From positions 57,176,420 through 57,240,419 of the forward strand of contig CP136062.1 of NCBI GenBank assembly GCA_032622095.1: 64,000 bases of DNA. The letters are read 5' to 3'. Every line of letters begins with the position of its first letter. Positions within the stretch are counted from its first letter, which is position 1. The stretch comes from Siphonodentalium dalli (Eukaryota; Mollusca; Scaphopoda; Gadilida; Siphonodentaliidae). This document shows positions 46,598-59,600 of this stretch, in pieces. Position numbers and translations under genes: made by a program. The notes under the pieces are model-generated. The model was not told the DNA's origin and did no database searches. It saw nothing but the letters and a program-made list of their open reading frames with translations.

Positions 46598-47590
46598 TCA
46601 TATAAATGATAGACCCATTAGTGCAAGCTCCTATTAGTACTAGTACAGTGTTACATGGAATGAACATACATAGATGCATAAATAATTTTATTGCAAAATA
46701 TTGTGAACATTTCTGAGAACATTTAAAGACCTTCATTTCTCTTATTATTCATGGTAATAAACATGGTGTTGTAATTAAATCAAGCTGAAACCATAAATGC
46801 TCTGAACTATGTTTTTATTATTTTTGGATTTTTTAAATAAATAATTAAATTGTTATCTCCATTGTTATTTGATCCACATGTGCAAATCAATCTATACATT
46901 TAAAGGTTCTTTTTGGCTTAGAATGGGCTCAACCATCCTTTCTTCTCCATGGAGGTAAAATCTTTGTGCTCTGTCACTCTTGGAGGGTACTTTGTGCACC
47001 AAGAGTGTCAGAGTGCCATCACCCGAGATTGTTCATGTTACGTCTCTTGAGTGATAGGTTGCCTCCCCGGGGAGGGAAGATCCTAATGCTCAACTGATGC
47101 AACTGGGTGCGTAAATTTGCACACCAAGAGTGTCAGAGTGGCTCTCCAAAAACTGCAATGGTGTCTCTCCTGGGAGGTAAAATATGAACTCTCCTTGGGG
47201 GGGGGGTTGGCTAAAGTGCATCCCGGAGAGGCTCTCCAAAAACTGCAAGGTTGCCTCTCCGGGAGGTAAAATATGAACCCTCCTTCGGGGGGGTGCCTAA
47301 ACTACCTCCCGGAGGGGCACTATTTCACCATCTCCCCAAAAGGGGTAGATTATAACCTCTCCATGGGGGGTCATCTTTGCCCCTCCTGAGTGATTACGTA
47401 TATCTCCCACTGAGTGACAAATTGTGCTTCGACGGGGATGAACTTGGGTCACATGAGGGACAAATTGTTCCTCGGCTCCTATCACCCCAATGGAGAAGCA
47501 AGTTAGCCTTTTGGTTAGTAGGTGAAATAGTGCACCTCAAGAGATGCAAATATTGCCCCTCCGAGGAGCAATATTGCCTCCCCATTATTT
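46598..47590 (+). repeat. AT-rich spacer, then G-rich minisatellite
   Basis: From about 47000, loosely repeated units of about 90-100 bp carry GGCTCTCCAAAAACTGCAA, CTCTCC(T/G)GGGAGGTAAAATA and TGAACCCTCCTT with G-runs. Upstream of 47000 nothing was recognised. Confidence 0.6.
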
Positions 47591-48335
47591 AGAGTGTGTG
47601 GATCAATATGGAGCAGTATATTGTATAGGTGTACATGGAATGAATGTAGTCATGGTTAAGTGTATATGCATATCTGTAGTATAGCTTGATGGACATTGGC
47701 GGACGTGTCACTTGTGGGTATATGGGGAGTGTCCTTGTTGTCGGGGTGGGATGCATATATGTAATGGCACTAGTCATTGGTGGGTGTATAGGTATACATG
47801 GATCAGCTGTATGATCCCAGATGGGGTGTATGAGTATATTACATGTGGCTGAATTGTCACGGGTGAGGTGTATATGGAAGTCTGGAGTGGGCAAATGGTC
47901 GTGTCTGCGGGTTGTTGGTATATCTGGAAGGGCTGTATGGCCATTAGTGGGGTGTATATGTATACATTGAGTGACTATATGGCAAATGGCGTGACCATAT
48001 GGCCAATGGTGATGTGAATAGGTATATAGTGAGTGATTGTAAGACCATGAGTGTGGTGAATAGCTATGCAGGGGATAGTGACTGTATGGTGATGGGTATA
48101 TAGGAGTATACCTGGTGTGCCTGCATGGTGAATCATGGCTGTATCATCATGTGTGATGTACATGTATATATGAGTATATCCAAGTATGGCTGTATGGGCA
48201 TGGGTGAGGAGGTGCATGTGTATAAAGTGAGTGGCCACATGGTCATTTGTGTGGTGTTTATGTATATATGGGGTGAATGTATGGTAACGGGTGGGTTGCA
48301 AAGGTGTACATTGGGTGGCTATCGCTGCTTTCCAC
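47591..48335 (+). repeat. GTGACTGTATGGTCATG minisatellite
   Basis: Degenerate units of about 40-60 bp (GTATGGTCATGGGTG, GTGTATATGTATACATGGAG, GAGTGACT), the same family as 4885-5220 and 58050-59660. Confidence 0.75.
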
Positions 48336-50142
48336 AATAACTCATGGATATGTTAATCTAAAGAGAAATCATGTTAGAGAGTTCTCCATCTTTGTGACCT
48401 TTATGCACAATGAAAGAAACACTAAACGGGTTTACTGACAATAGTTGGTCATATTTGATGCTATTGTGCCAGAGTAGCCACATATTATGGTCCCACTTAG
48501 TTCAGTTTTTAAGTTCTGCCAATTTCCTTCCAAAACATGGCCATACTAGTAGCGTAATTATAAAATTTGATCGTACACACATTTGTTGGCATTTGTTACA
48601 TTTCTAATTGAAAATAAACGTACACATTTTACCTTACAATGATAATTAATTCCCAGGTGCGGAGGCCACCACAACCTCACCACACACTAGAGGAGACAGT
48701 GCCGTGGCTGTTGGGGGTGCTTAAATATCCAACTGAACACTTCTGAATCATACCAAACTCTCAGGTCCTCAAAATTGGATTTGCACCCTGCTTTGAGTCC
48801 AATCTGTCACCACATACATGTAGGCCTACATGAAGATGGAAAAATATTCAACCGACAATGTAACACCCCCTATTGTCACGTTATGGAGAATATATTATAG
48901 AACAAACTCCCAACTCTTGGCATTACTACCCATCTTGATTGATATTCTGAACTCTCAGTGTGGCATCAACCGCTGTACAGTCATCCCTAAAAAAATGCAT
49001 CATGGTGACTTCAACACCAAGAGCTAGATTACAACCCGCCCCTACCACAATCCCCAATTTCTACAAATGTGACAGTATTACTTGATCACGACCTGCCTTC
49101 AATAAGTCGTGTATACATCAATTTAATAAGTTCTTTGGATTTGATTCAGAAAATTAACCGTATATCCGATTATCATTTAGTAATTTTCGCACATTGCAAT
49201 TCGTGAAAACAACAACGAATCGGCTTTCCGTAGAATGGAGAATGGGTTTCCGTAGGCGATCGTGCAGTTCAGCATTATTTGTTAGTTTTGTTTATCGTCT
49301 ATTACAAAAGTAATTTGCATATCTTTATTGACCATGTTCATAAATATTGCACATTAGCTTAACTATATTGACTTAGTGTTGTATTGCGACTATGAATTGT
49401 ATTAAATACAGCGAATATAACTCAAAATCAAACGTAAGATTGACGGCAAAAGTGTCAAATAGTCATTTTCCACATGTTCAACATTAATTCTAATATTTCG
49501 TCAACCGTTGCCAAATTGCGTAAGTTTGTGGCAATTGTGATGAATAACAGGGAGAATGGTGTTGTTGTTTTTGTTGTACCGTTGGTATTTATTTTGTATT
49601 CCAGAATAAATCGTAATGAGCAAGTTAGCAGGCACAATAAGCGAAAACAAATCGTATTTTGTTCAAGTAAACATTAATCTCACGCGCGGTTTATTAAAAA
49701 TGTGGAATGACATTGAACGTGGAAACGGATATCTTTCGACACAAAAATGCAATATTTTAACGCGCCCTTGCGTGAATATAGGGAATTTTGAGAAGAGGTC
49801 CATATCAGAAATTAATTACCTTGGTCCATAGTATATATATGTAAAGTATGGGACTTCTACTCAAAAGTGCATGATTTTTTTTCTTAACCGCTATACTATA
49901 ATCCAAAACAACACAGTATATTAACGTGTGACTCTAAATATTCTTGTTATATATTCATGGTGTATATATAGTGTTATATACATGTAGATTCAGTGTATAT
50001 AAAAGCCGCGCATTAGTATCAAGTGTTCCTCGACATTTCCCTATCTATTTTGATCACCATAATATGCAAGAAATTACTAGAATTATCTTATGGAATAAAT
50101 AACTATGTTGGCATTTATATTCCTTAAATGCAAGCCACTTAC
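48336..50142. other. Region downstream of the thrombospondin-repeat gene
   Basis: No further thrombospondin repeat, transmembrane or terminal exon was recognised on the minus strand here, although the last repeat exon ends in an open phase. Composition is AT-rich with weak open frames only. Confidence 0.4.
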
Positions 50143-50310
50143 CGGGGCAATTCGATTGGACACAATTATTAATTTCTTCATCTGGTCCCTGGCAATAGCT
50201 TCCTCCGTTTGTTGGTGGTGGGTTTGTGCAATTTCTTGACTTAATGGCGGTTCCAACACCACAGTCAATGTTGCATGGGTAAACAGTCCAGTTGGTCCAA
50301 CCACCATTGA
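50143..50310 (-). CDS. Thrombospondin type 1 repeat gene, exon 4 (third TSR)
   Basis: 168 bp, phase 1-1, acceptor GTTACAG and donor GTAAGT. It encodes one complete TSR of about 56 residues with six cysteines, starting NGGWTNWTVYPCNIDCGVG. The WxxW C-mannosylation motif is present (WTNW). The O-fucose motif C-x-x-S/T-C-G reads CNIDCG, with Asp in place of Ser/Thr, so that modification should be lost in this repeat. N-glycosylation sequons NWT and NCT are present. If the donor is not used, the frame runs 29 more codons to TGA with a hydrophobic end, a possible alternative terminus. No later exon was found. Confidence 0.9.
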
Positions 50311-51328
50311 CTGTAACAAAAAATGCAATATGTCGGATTAGTCTCAGAGCCTATATACAAATATATTACGTAATTCTCCTATAGATGAACATTCTGAGAA
50401 ACTAACTCGGCCCTAGAATAATTAGGCCCTCTCAATGTGGTTCCTCAATAGTGACGCATTATTTTCGGTTCAAATGTTCATTACAGAGTTACAGAAGATG
50501 CTTATTAAGGACGACTCGAAGTTTATTCGTAAACATTCTGATATTTTAAAATGGAGTTTGTCAGGGTACGCATGGGGAAATTGTTTGAAATTTGGTACAG
50601 ATTACCACTAACAGACATTCTATAACCGCGCGTTAACAGTAAATTGTCTGCAAATTTATCGGTTACAACCCATAAGTTTATTCGAAACAAGAGTTATTTC
50701 TTATAATTTAATCCGTCGTTTCACATGGGGAACCGCTATAAGTAGAAGGCAGAAGTGAACCAAGCGAAAAACCTTTCCAACGAAATTCGTACGCGCGTAA
50801 AGTTGAAACAGACACTCTTGACACTCGGCGTTTTTTTTATTGACTAACCGGTACGTATCACGGACTGTGCGGCTGGGGCCCGTGCACGTGGAATTTGTAT
50901 ATTTCCACTTTAGTGACACAGACTTGTTAGTTTAGATTCCGTGTTTCATTTCTGTGCACGAGTCCTGTTGCTTTATTTATGTAATTGTGCACTTATGATT
51001 AAGAGGAACTATTCTTCAAATTGTTGTACTATTAACAGAAAATTGCCACGATAGCTTAGCAACTTTGAGCTTTAATAAGGTGCATATAATTAAAAGAATA
51101 CCTACAGTTTTTTGTTTGAATACCTGAAACATCTCGTTCGTGCCTGAAAAGAAATATCGAATTTTCACTCGCGGCTTGCAGCAGCTCGTGAAATTTTGAT
51201 ATTTATTTCCTGACACTCATGGGATATTTCGGTATTCAAACAAAAACAAGGTATTCTCTATGTATTCGTGTGTTTTTGGTTATTAAATTTTTTATAAACA
51301 ATCATTACTCAAATGCTGCATCACTCAC

Positions 51329-51493
51329 CTGGGCAGTCCGCCATCAAACATGTGACATTCCTGTGTGCGGGTCCGTCACACAGCTTCCCACTGCCTGCAG
51401 GCTGGGGGTTGGAGCAGTTCCTGGTCTCAGATTTCATTCCATGCCCACATGTGACACTGCACGTACTGCTCACCCAGTTTGACCAGCCACCAT
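51329..51493 (-). CDS. Thrombospondin type 1 repeat gene, exon 3 (second TSR)
   Basis: 165 bp, phase 1-1, between acceptor GTCACAG and donor GTGAGT. A full TSR starts GGWSNWVSSTCSVTCGHG with both hallmark motifs intact: WSNW for C-mannosylation and CSVTCG for O-fucosylation. Six cysteines, plus NCS and NVT sequons. This repeat fits the consensus best of the three. TSRs are extracellular adhesion modules in thrombospondins, ADAMTS, properdin, SCO-spondin and many invertebrate proteins. Confidence 0.92.
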
Positions 51494-51854
51494 CTGTGAC
51501 TGTAACGACACACATGATAATTGTTACCATCAGATGATATCCCAAATGGATATCATATAGCTGGCTCGAAACACGATATTACATGAAAATTACATCACCT
51601 TTATACGGTCGTGGGTTTCTACCACATATCACTTATTACCAACCAAACACCTTTCAAACAATCATATACCTACGTTATGCCCATCGAATCATCCGTTGGT
51701 ATGATATCGTATGTGGCATATTTGCCCCTCGTGTAATGTTCACACAAATTGATGTTTTTGGTATCTGGTCTATTCTAATTACGGTATAAGAGACAAGGCT
51801 CTATCTACTCTGCTCCTCACTATAACATAATTATAACCCACTTCAGTTGGTGTA

Positions 51855-52105
51855 TCCCTTGTCCAGTATATATGTAGTAATGGGTGTACAGTCGTTTGGT
51901 TGTAATATTGTCCAGTATATAGGTAGTAACGGGTTTACAGTTGTTTGGTTGTAATATTGTCCAGTATATAGGTAGTAATGGGTTTACAGTTGTTTGGTTG
52001 TAATATTGTCCAGTATATAGGTAGTAATGGGATTACATTTGTTTGGTTGTAATATTGTCCAGTATATTGGTAGTAATGGGTTTACAGTTGTTTTGTAGTG
52101 ATATT
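51855..52105 (-). repeat. 47-bp minisatellite in intron 2 of the TSR gene
   Basis: About five copies of a unit with TTGTCCAGTATATAGGTAGT, AATGGGTTTACAGTTGTTTG and GTTGTAATA, with a few substitutions. Confidence 0.85.
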
Positions 52106-52489
52106 GTCCAGAGCAATATCACACCGTATCGTAGGAATCAAATACCAAAGTAAATCACAAGTATACTGGTTCTTGGCTTCCTTGAATCACATACTAAAGT
52201 AAATCATGTGTACTTGTATTCTGGTTGTATTTGCTGGTTTCTTAAAGTGACTTTCTGTATCTGACCAAGCATCCCAGATACCCCCATAATTGACATGTGA
52301 TGCCTGTTTAGACTATTTTAATAAACTGTGCCGTTTTGACTGCTAGTTGTTATTTTAACTCTATCGGAATCATGCCATAAGACAAGATCTTATATACCCG
52401 TTATATATACACGCGGTGTTAGATCACTAAATATAAATATGCAATACACAAAGTCGAAACAGCTGTTTTGATACATGGAACTTCTTCGA

Positions 52490-53025
52490 ACGATTTTGGA
52501 TGATTATCATCCGAGTTTGGGGGTTATCAGCCGATATTTCAGGGTTAATGGGTTATTAGCCGAGTTTTGAGGAATATTAGCCTTTACCGAAGGAATATCA
52601 ATCGCTTTCATTTGGGATGTGAAAAGTCGACCAAGACGGGAAGGGATATCAGCCACGTTTGGACAGGTATCAGCCAATGATGGAATGTTATCAACCGAGT
52701 TCGGGGGGTTATCGGCCGAGTGTTGTGGGGTTATCAGTCAGGTTTGGACGATTGTGTTTGGGTGGTTACCAACCGAGTTTTTATGGTCACCTGCCGAGTT
52801 TGAAGGGTTATCAGCCGAGTTTTGAGGCTTGGATGGCCACGAGCCGAGTTTTGATGGATATAATGTTAGTTGTGTATGTGTCATCGGCGGATTGATGGGC
52901 TATCGGTGGAGTTTTGAGGTCTTGTGTGGTCACAAGCCGAGTCTTGAGGGTCATCCGAGTTTTTTGGGTTATCGGGCGAGTTTAGAAGGTTATCAGTCGA
53001 GATTGGAGGGTTATAAGCCGAGTTA
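52490..53025 (-). repeat. Degenerate minisatellite in intron 2 of the TSR gene
   Basis: Many irregular units of 20-30 bp with the core GGGTTATCAGCCGAGTTT(TGA), ending about 50 bp before the exon-2 donor. The open frames through it are repeat artefacts. Confidence 0.8.
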
Positions 53026-53077
53026 GAGGCGATATTATCACACGAGATAGACAATAGGTCGTTCAAGTGAAAATTAC

Positions 53078-53245
53078 CTGGACAAGCAGCTTCCTGACAT
53101 AAGTCAATTTCCTTGTAACTGCCGATACATGCCTCCGTGGCGACATGCGGGTCATTAGTTGGGCATTCTCGAGTCCTTGTCAAAATTCCCACGCCGCAAG
53201 TAACACTACATGGCCCTTCTTCCCATGCCAGCCACGCAGCACCAA
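53078..53245 (-). CDS. Thrombospondin type 1 repeat gene, exon 2 (first TSR)
   Basis: 168 bp, phase 1-1, acceptor ATCCACAG and donor GTAATT. It encodes GAAWLAWEEGPCSVTCGVG and on to six cysteines, with WLAW and CSVTCG motifs. The split codon joined to exon 1 gives Phe. The donor is weaker (GTAATT) than those of the other exons. The exon lies just downstream of a GAGTTTTGAGGG-type minisatellite in the intron that follows it on the minus strand. Confidence 0.9.
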
Positions 53246-54013
53246 CTGTGGATATAATAACGTCCGTAAATGTATACAACCGGGCTAAGAGTATAAATGC
53301 ACAAAATAAGCTCATATTGTCATTATTTGAAAATTCAAATACGCTCTTAATATTTCAGATCTGTAACTAAAGGGGTTGACAGGAAAATAGCTCGAACCCA
53401 AGTCTTCGTCGACTCCGAAATAATTGCGAATGGGGATACATTTAATAGTTGATGATTTAATTTCGTTAAACCTGTATACGTACATTCTGACAAAATTTCA
53501 ATGTTAACTTTCAGATCGGTGCATGGCCATTTCGATCATAAATTAGAATTAGTCCATACATGCACGTTGAAACAAAGGACTCATAAATTTGATATATCTC
53601 TTTTATCTACCACGAATTACAATAGACGAGACAACGGAATTGACAAAGATATTTCTGTTTGGTATGTTTATAAGCTGATGATAATGTGTTAACTGTTTAT
53701 TCTATTTCCAGCAAAACAAACTTCGGCGTCATAATGCCACGGAAAGTATTAACCATTCTATACTAAATGGATTCTTCCAGTCAATATAAAAGTATGCATT
53801 AGAACGGTCTATTATTCACTATAGTGTGGTGTTCGAGTAATAAAAGCAGATGGTCGACAGAAAAAAAACTGATAATAAATGAGCAGCATGGTTCATATTC
53901 ATTGGTGGGGAATATTGAGATAGTAAGTTCAATAAACGACTATAATGTTGAATTTATTATCTGAACATTTCCTAAGGGATCTACTCGTCAATGATGCTTT
54001 AGTATAGAAAGGT

Positions 54014-54405
54014 TTAACCCTTTACCCAACAAACCGGCCAAAACCGGCCAAGTAAAGCTTCAACAGCCTAAAATATCTTCGGTCTGTCTCAATAAAACCA
54101 TACAAATATGGATATCATTGGAACCGGCTCCTTGGCCACATTGTGATAGTTACAGTTATGCCCTGTGACAATGCATTCTCTTATATATGCGAGTCGACCA
54201 TAGGTCGCCTCGCATATATATAAGAGAATGCATTGGCCTAAAAAAAATCTTTTTTCACCATTTTTTCTTACATTCTTTAACAATTTTATAATTTTTAATG
54301 TGTTAAGCCAATGCATTCTCTTATATATGCGAGGCGACCTATGGTCGACTCGCATATATAAGAGAATGCATTGGCACAGGGCCATTCTGTTGGGTAAAGG
54401 GTTAA
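54014..54405. mobile_element. TTAA-flanked MITE in intron 1 of the TSR gene
   Basis: The same perfect termini as 28144-29036 (TTAACCCTTTACCCAACA and inverse). It contains two internal hairpins, 54170-54238 and 54307-54375, each built on CCAATGCATTCTCTTATATA with a TCGACCATAGGTCG-like loop, separated by a T-rich stretch. Confidence 0.85.
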
Positions 54406-54549
54406 ATAAGACTTTATAAAGCACACGGTTGTGATTTGATGAAGACGGTAACCGTGGTCATGTTGCTCATGTACTATACGTTCCATTAACTTGTCCATCA
54501 TGTTTGCATTATGCATGTGCTATTGTACAAAATGAAAACCATCAATCAT

Positions 54550-54982
54550 CGATACTTACATGTACATCCCGCTCTAGCGTAACAATATATCAATTATACT
54601 TACATCCCGCTCTAATTGTTTGGTCCGTTTCCTCTTGATAAACATGGGTCTCCTCCATCAGATGAAGCAACATAACAATCAATCAATTATATTTACACTC
54701 CGTTGTAACGTAACAATCAATAACTTATACTTACATCCCGCTCTAACGTAACAATGAATCAATAATGCTTACATCCCGCTCTAACGTAACAATCATTCAA
54801 TTATAATTACAATCCGTTCTAACGTAACAATCAATCAACTATACTTACATCCAACTCTAACGTAACAATGAATCAATAATGCTTACATCCCGCTCTAACG
54901 TAACAATCAATAAATTATACTTACATGTACATCCAGATCTAACGTAACAATCAATAAATTATACTTACATCCCGCTCTAACG
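54550..54982 (-). repeat. Minisatellite derived from the exon 1 donor site of the TSR gene
   Basis: About eight to nine units of about 40-46 bp contain, on the minus strand, CGTTAGAGCGGGATGTAAGT or variants. This is exactly the end of exon 1 plus its 5' splice site. A longer stretch at about 54600-54672 also repeats the preceding exon sequence (GATGGAGGAGA...). The array lies at the start of intron 1. Confidence 0.85.
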
Positions 54983-55224
54983 TTTGTCTGGTCCGGATCC
55001 TCGTGATAAGTAAGGTCTCCTCCATCAGACGAAGCACGTGACTGCTGTGGACTGTCCACCAAATCGCCGGCTGATGTGGCCACAAGGCAGATCAACAACA
55101 TGACTCCAAACATTCTGACCCAGTAATGGATTCTGTTGATGCATGTAAACCTCCGTGACATTATCTTTGGGGTGTTGTCACTCCAAAGACAACTATTTGT
55201 GGCTGGGGTTTCCATGGAAACCAT
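54969..55224 (-). CDS. Thrombospondin type 1 repeat gene, exon 1 (signal peptide)
   Basis: The frame has a stop codon directly before the ATG at 55224 and ends in phase 1 at donor GTAAGTAT. Several in-frame ATGs exist (55224, 55215, 55161, 55113). The last two put a short N-terminus before the hydrophobic core MFGVMLLICLVATSAG, a typical signal peptide with cleavage near TSAG. I favour 55161 or 55113 for that reason, but the longer forms are possible. A Ser/Asp/Glu-rich linker of about 32 residues follows. With the three TSR exons this gives a secreted or membrane-anchored protein of at least 190-250 residues; the 3' end is not found. Likely roles are cell adhesion, matrix or humoral immunity, by analogy only. 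Confidence 0.75.
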
Positions 55225-56679
55225 AGCTCAGACCGATCGAAATAGCAATCTAGTTTAGGGTGGATTCGCAGTAATTTTGCACAACCCCTTTTTAGTTACT
55301 ATTTATTCATTGATGAGTAGTTCTCTTAGCAAATGTTCATATAATAAGTTCACACACGGTCATATGCCGTTTGTGTCGTTTGTTGAACATATTATCCAAA
55401 CATTAAAATTTTCTCAGCCATGAATATAAATCACTATGTACGTTCATTATCTGTCGTTTGCTTTTTATTTCTTGAACACCCCCCAAATGAATAATATACC
55501 TTTCCAATGTATAATGTTACAACTGATGGGAGAATCATCAAAAAGGATAAATGTTTTGAGATATATAAGCATTGCAACCGAAAACTCCACGTGTTAGATC
55601 ATGACATGAATCTCTATACTCTGCCGTAGAGATCATTAGCCACCTGTTCATAAACCTAAAAACTGTTTGATGTTCTGACATCAAAAAATAACCGGTATAA
55701 TACATTTATTTGTTAAAACCTGTTCCTCGATAATGTATTTTACTGTAGGCGAATGTTCCAGTCGAGATTTCATGATTTATGTTATTTCTGTGAGACGCAA
55801 GCGAAATCGGCTCACAAAAGTCACTCAAATCATGAAGTCTCGAGCTGGGACCTTCATCTTCTGTGAAAATTTATTATTAAGGAACACTGATTAACAATCA
55901 ATATAATAGCTACGTTATGTTATTAGGAACACTGATTAACTATCAATATAATAGCTATGTTATGTTATTAGGAACACGGATTAACAAGCAATATATATAC
56001 TAGCTACGTTGTGTGTTCAATGTTATAACGGTCCCCGTCAGAACTTCAAAACAATGTCCAGGATTTAACTGGTGAAACATGATATCTATAAGTGCGTAGC
56101 CAGAGTAGGGATTATGAATAGTACGACTCCTGCATTAGAACTAAATCACGGGGAAAATGAGAACACTGGATAGACAATTACGCCCCATGTGTAGGCCTAT
56201 ATTTACCAATATAATAAACATTACTAGATGCCAAACGAAATATACATCATGGATTAACGTCGACGATTTTGAAATATTTTGAAAAAGATACATATATTCT
56301 ATGTCGCATATGCAAGAAAGCATGCCCCCATATTTAGCACACTGGAATGACGCCGTGACAAAGCAGTCTGAGTTTGTTATTTCATCACAACCCGCAGCCA
56401 AATTTAGAATTTTCTTGAATCAGCTGCCTTCGCGGTTGTGTGATAGCTATATCAATATGAGAATAATTATTTGAAGCATATAAACTTTTCTTGGCGAAGT
56501 AGGTGTATGATTCGAGTAATTAGTTTTATATTTAAACTGTTATGGGATCATTGAATTGAACTCTAAAGAATATTTGTTTTGGACGTTTCGCAGTTTTGTA
56601 GAAAACTTTTGTCTGAAGAGTACAACTGAGTCGTTGTCATTGTGGATCACATGATACAGGCATGTGATTAGTGCTAATA
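55225..56679. other. Upstream of the TSR gene, with repeats
   Basis: This should include the TSR promoter, but no clear TATA box was picked out. About 55740-55860 carries a repeat related to 17090-17150. Three 45-bp units (GGAACACTGATTAACAATCA) lie at 55879-56010. About 55560-56115 resembles 16930-17040 in parts. Confidence 0.4.
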
Positions 56680-59600
56680 AGTCCGGTCGCCAAACACCCG
56701 GAATTCACGAATGCTTGTTTTCGCGTATAAAGTTTTTTTCTCTGCGGATTTTGTAAATTCAGGTATCCGACATCAAGATTTTATCGGCTGGCCATCTGTC
56801 AGCCTTGAGCAATTTTTTTATAGCGCCCTAAAATGTATACCCCCCCCCCCCCCAGATTTCCACAGACGTAAAACCAGTTACTTGAAATTTGTTGCAAATT
56901 CACATGACTAATCTAGTAAAATGTATATATTTTCATGAAGCTAAGACATAATGACACTATTTTAGGCCAAAATTGAAACTCACCATCCAAGATGGCCACC
57001 AAAATGGCCGCCGGAAGTTGAAAATATGACATTTTTTCTCAAATATCTTCTAGATCAGTTCATGCTGTTTGGAACTGGTTGAGTAATATGACTTTATTTT
57101 GTATTTTGTATATTAACTGATCATTGGAGCAATTAAATATGCAATTATTGAGGTCCTATCCGCTTGTGATCCCTCAAAAATTCGATTTTACAGAACGAGG
57201 TATAAAAGTTTACAAAAAAACACAACTGGGATTCTAGTCATATTTCAACAAGACATGAACAGAAGGTTGCATTTAAGTGAGGCATACCATAACCTATGAA
57301 TATTCCAAATCACTGCTCCAAAATGGCCGCCAAATATGGAAAATGATAAATATTGCCCTAGGGTGTCCTGCAATCGCTTACAAGTTGTGGTTGATGTACA
57401 AAATTAGCTATTATGCCTTGAATACATTGAATACTAACATATCTGCTGCACCATGGTTAATTGTTACTGTTGCCACCACTGACATCACCAAAAATATTGG
57501 ACTTTTCTCTCAAAAACTTGACATAAATATCGGCAAAAATTAACTTTTCAGGTTTGGACCATTTTGTCTTGTAATATGTAACTATCTTTGGAGTGAAAGG
57601 TGTTTATTGTATTGGTTTATCTTAAATGTGTCACACTATGGTGTTTATAGACCAAATTGCTCAAGATGGCTTCCAAAATGGCAACCAAATTGGTAAAAGT
57701 TATTTTTTTACATATATCATTATAACATTATATATATAACATTATTATCTGCGTTATCCGAAAATGTAGCAAATTGTGACTCTCTTGGTTATTATACGTG
57801 TTAGTTAATTAACTGACAACTAAATGTTCTATTATGGTTGTCCCAGTTCCGTATGGGGCATGACAAATTCATTTTAAACTATGACAATTTGCGGAGAACC
57901 TCTTTTGTGATTCTGACCATATTATTGAAAGGAAATGGGCAGAACTTTGAGACGGAACTGAGATGAAACATAATATATGGCTCTTCTGGTCCATTATGAT
58001 AAACCAATATCAACTGGATACAGGATGGATACCAAGATGGTAGACAGGGAGTTACGCTATGATCATAGGTGAGGTGAATAGGTATACATGGAGTTAGTGT
58101 ATGTCACGAATGATGTGAATATGTATACAATGAGTGACTATATGGTTATGCTTGTGTTGTCCATAGTGATATTTATAGGTATACAGGGAGGTCATGGTCA
58201 GGTGTGGGGTGTATCGGTATGCATGGAGTCACTGTATGGTGTATGGTTGTGTCTATCCCGTACGGGTGCATCCGTTGTGCCTGTATTGACATTGATGTGG
58301 TGTATGGATATAGCTACCTGGTCATCTATGTATTGATTATGTATATATGGAGTGACTGTAATGTCATGGGTGGGATGTACATGTGTTTTCTGTATGATCA
58401 TGGATGGGGTGTGTGGATAAATAGTCAGTAATTTGATGGTTACGGGTAATGTGTGTGGTATACATGGAATGACTGTACTGTCATGATTGAAGTCTATATG
58501 CATACCTGGAGTAAGCTGGGTGGACGTTATCGTATGGGTATATAGGAAGTGTCATTGTAACGGATGGGATATATATGTATATATATCGTGGATGTATTAT
58601 CATTGGTGGGTGTGTAGGGATTAGCTGTATGATCATGGATGGCGTGTGTGGTTATACAGTGCGTTGCTGAATTGTCATGTGTGAGGTGTATATGCAAGTA
58701 TGGATGGTATGAGTGGTCGTGTGTGCGGGTTTTTGTATATCTGAAATGGCTGAATGGCCAGTGGTGATGTGCATATGTATACCTGGAGTGACTCTATGGT
58801 CTAGGATGAGCTTCATATGTATATATCGAGTGGTTATATGGCTGTGTGTGGAATATGTATACAGGTAGTGACTGTATGGTCAATGGTGAGATGAGTAGGT
58901 ATACAAGGAGTGACCGTATGATCATCAATGTAATGAATATCTATGCAGGAAGTGACTAAATGGTCATGTGTCAGGTGTGTGAGTATACCTGGTGTTTCTG
59001 CTTGGCGACTCGTGGCAGTATGGTCATGTGTAGGTTATGCGGATATACAATCGTGTTGCTATATGGTCATGGGCGAGGTGTCTGTGTATATAGCGAGTGG
59101 CTATATGGCCATGGATGATGTGCATATGCTCACATGGAGTAACTATACTGACATGGCTGGGGTGTATTAGTATATCTTTAGTGGCTATTCGGCTATGGTG
59201 TGACAAATAAGGATACAGTGAGTGATATGGCCAATGGTGAGGTGAATATGTATACCATACACATTACCCCTAACCATAAAACCACTCACTATTTATCCAC
59301 ACACCCCATTCGTGAGCATACAGAAACACATGTACATCCCACCCATGACCTTACAGTCACTCCATATATACATAATCAATACATAGATGACCATGTAGCT
59401 TCATCCATACACCACATCAATGTTCATACAGGCACACAATGTGCACTCGTACAGGATACACACAACCATACACCATACAGTCACTCAATGCATACCGATT
59501 CACCCCACACATGACCATGCCCTCTCCTTGTATACCCATACATCTCACTATGGACAACACACTCATAACCAGATAGTCACTCATTGTATACATATTCACA

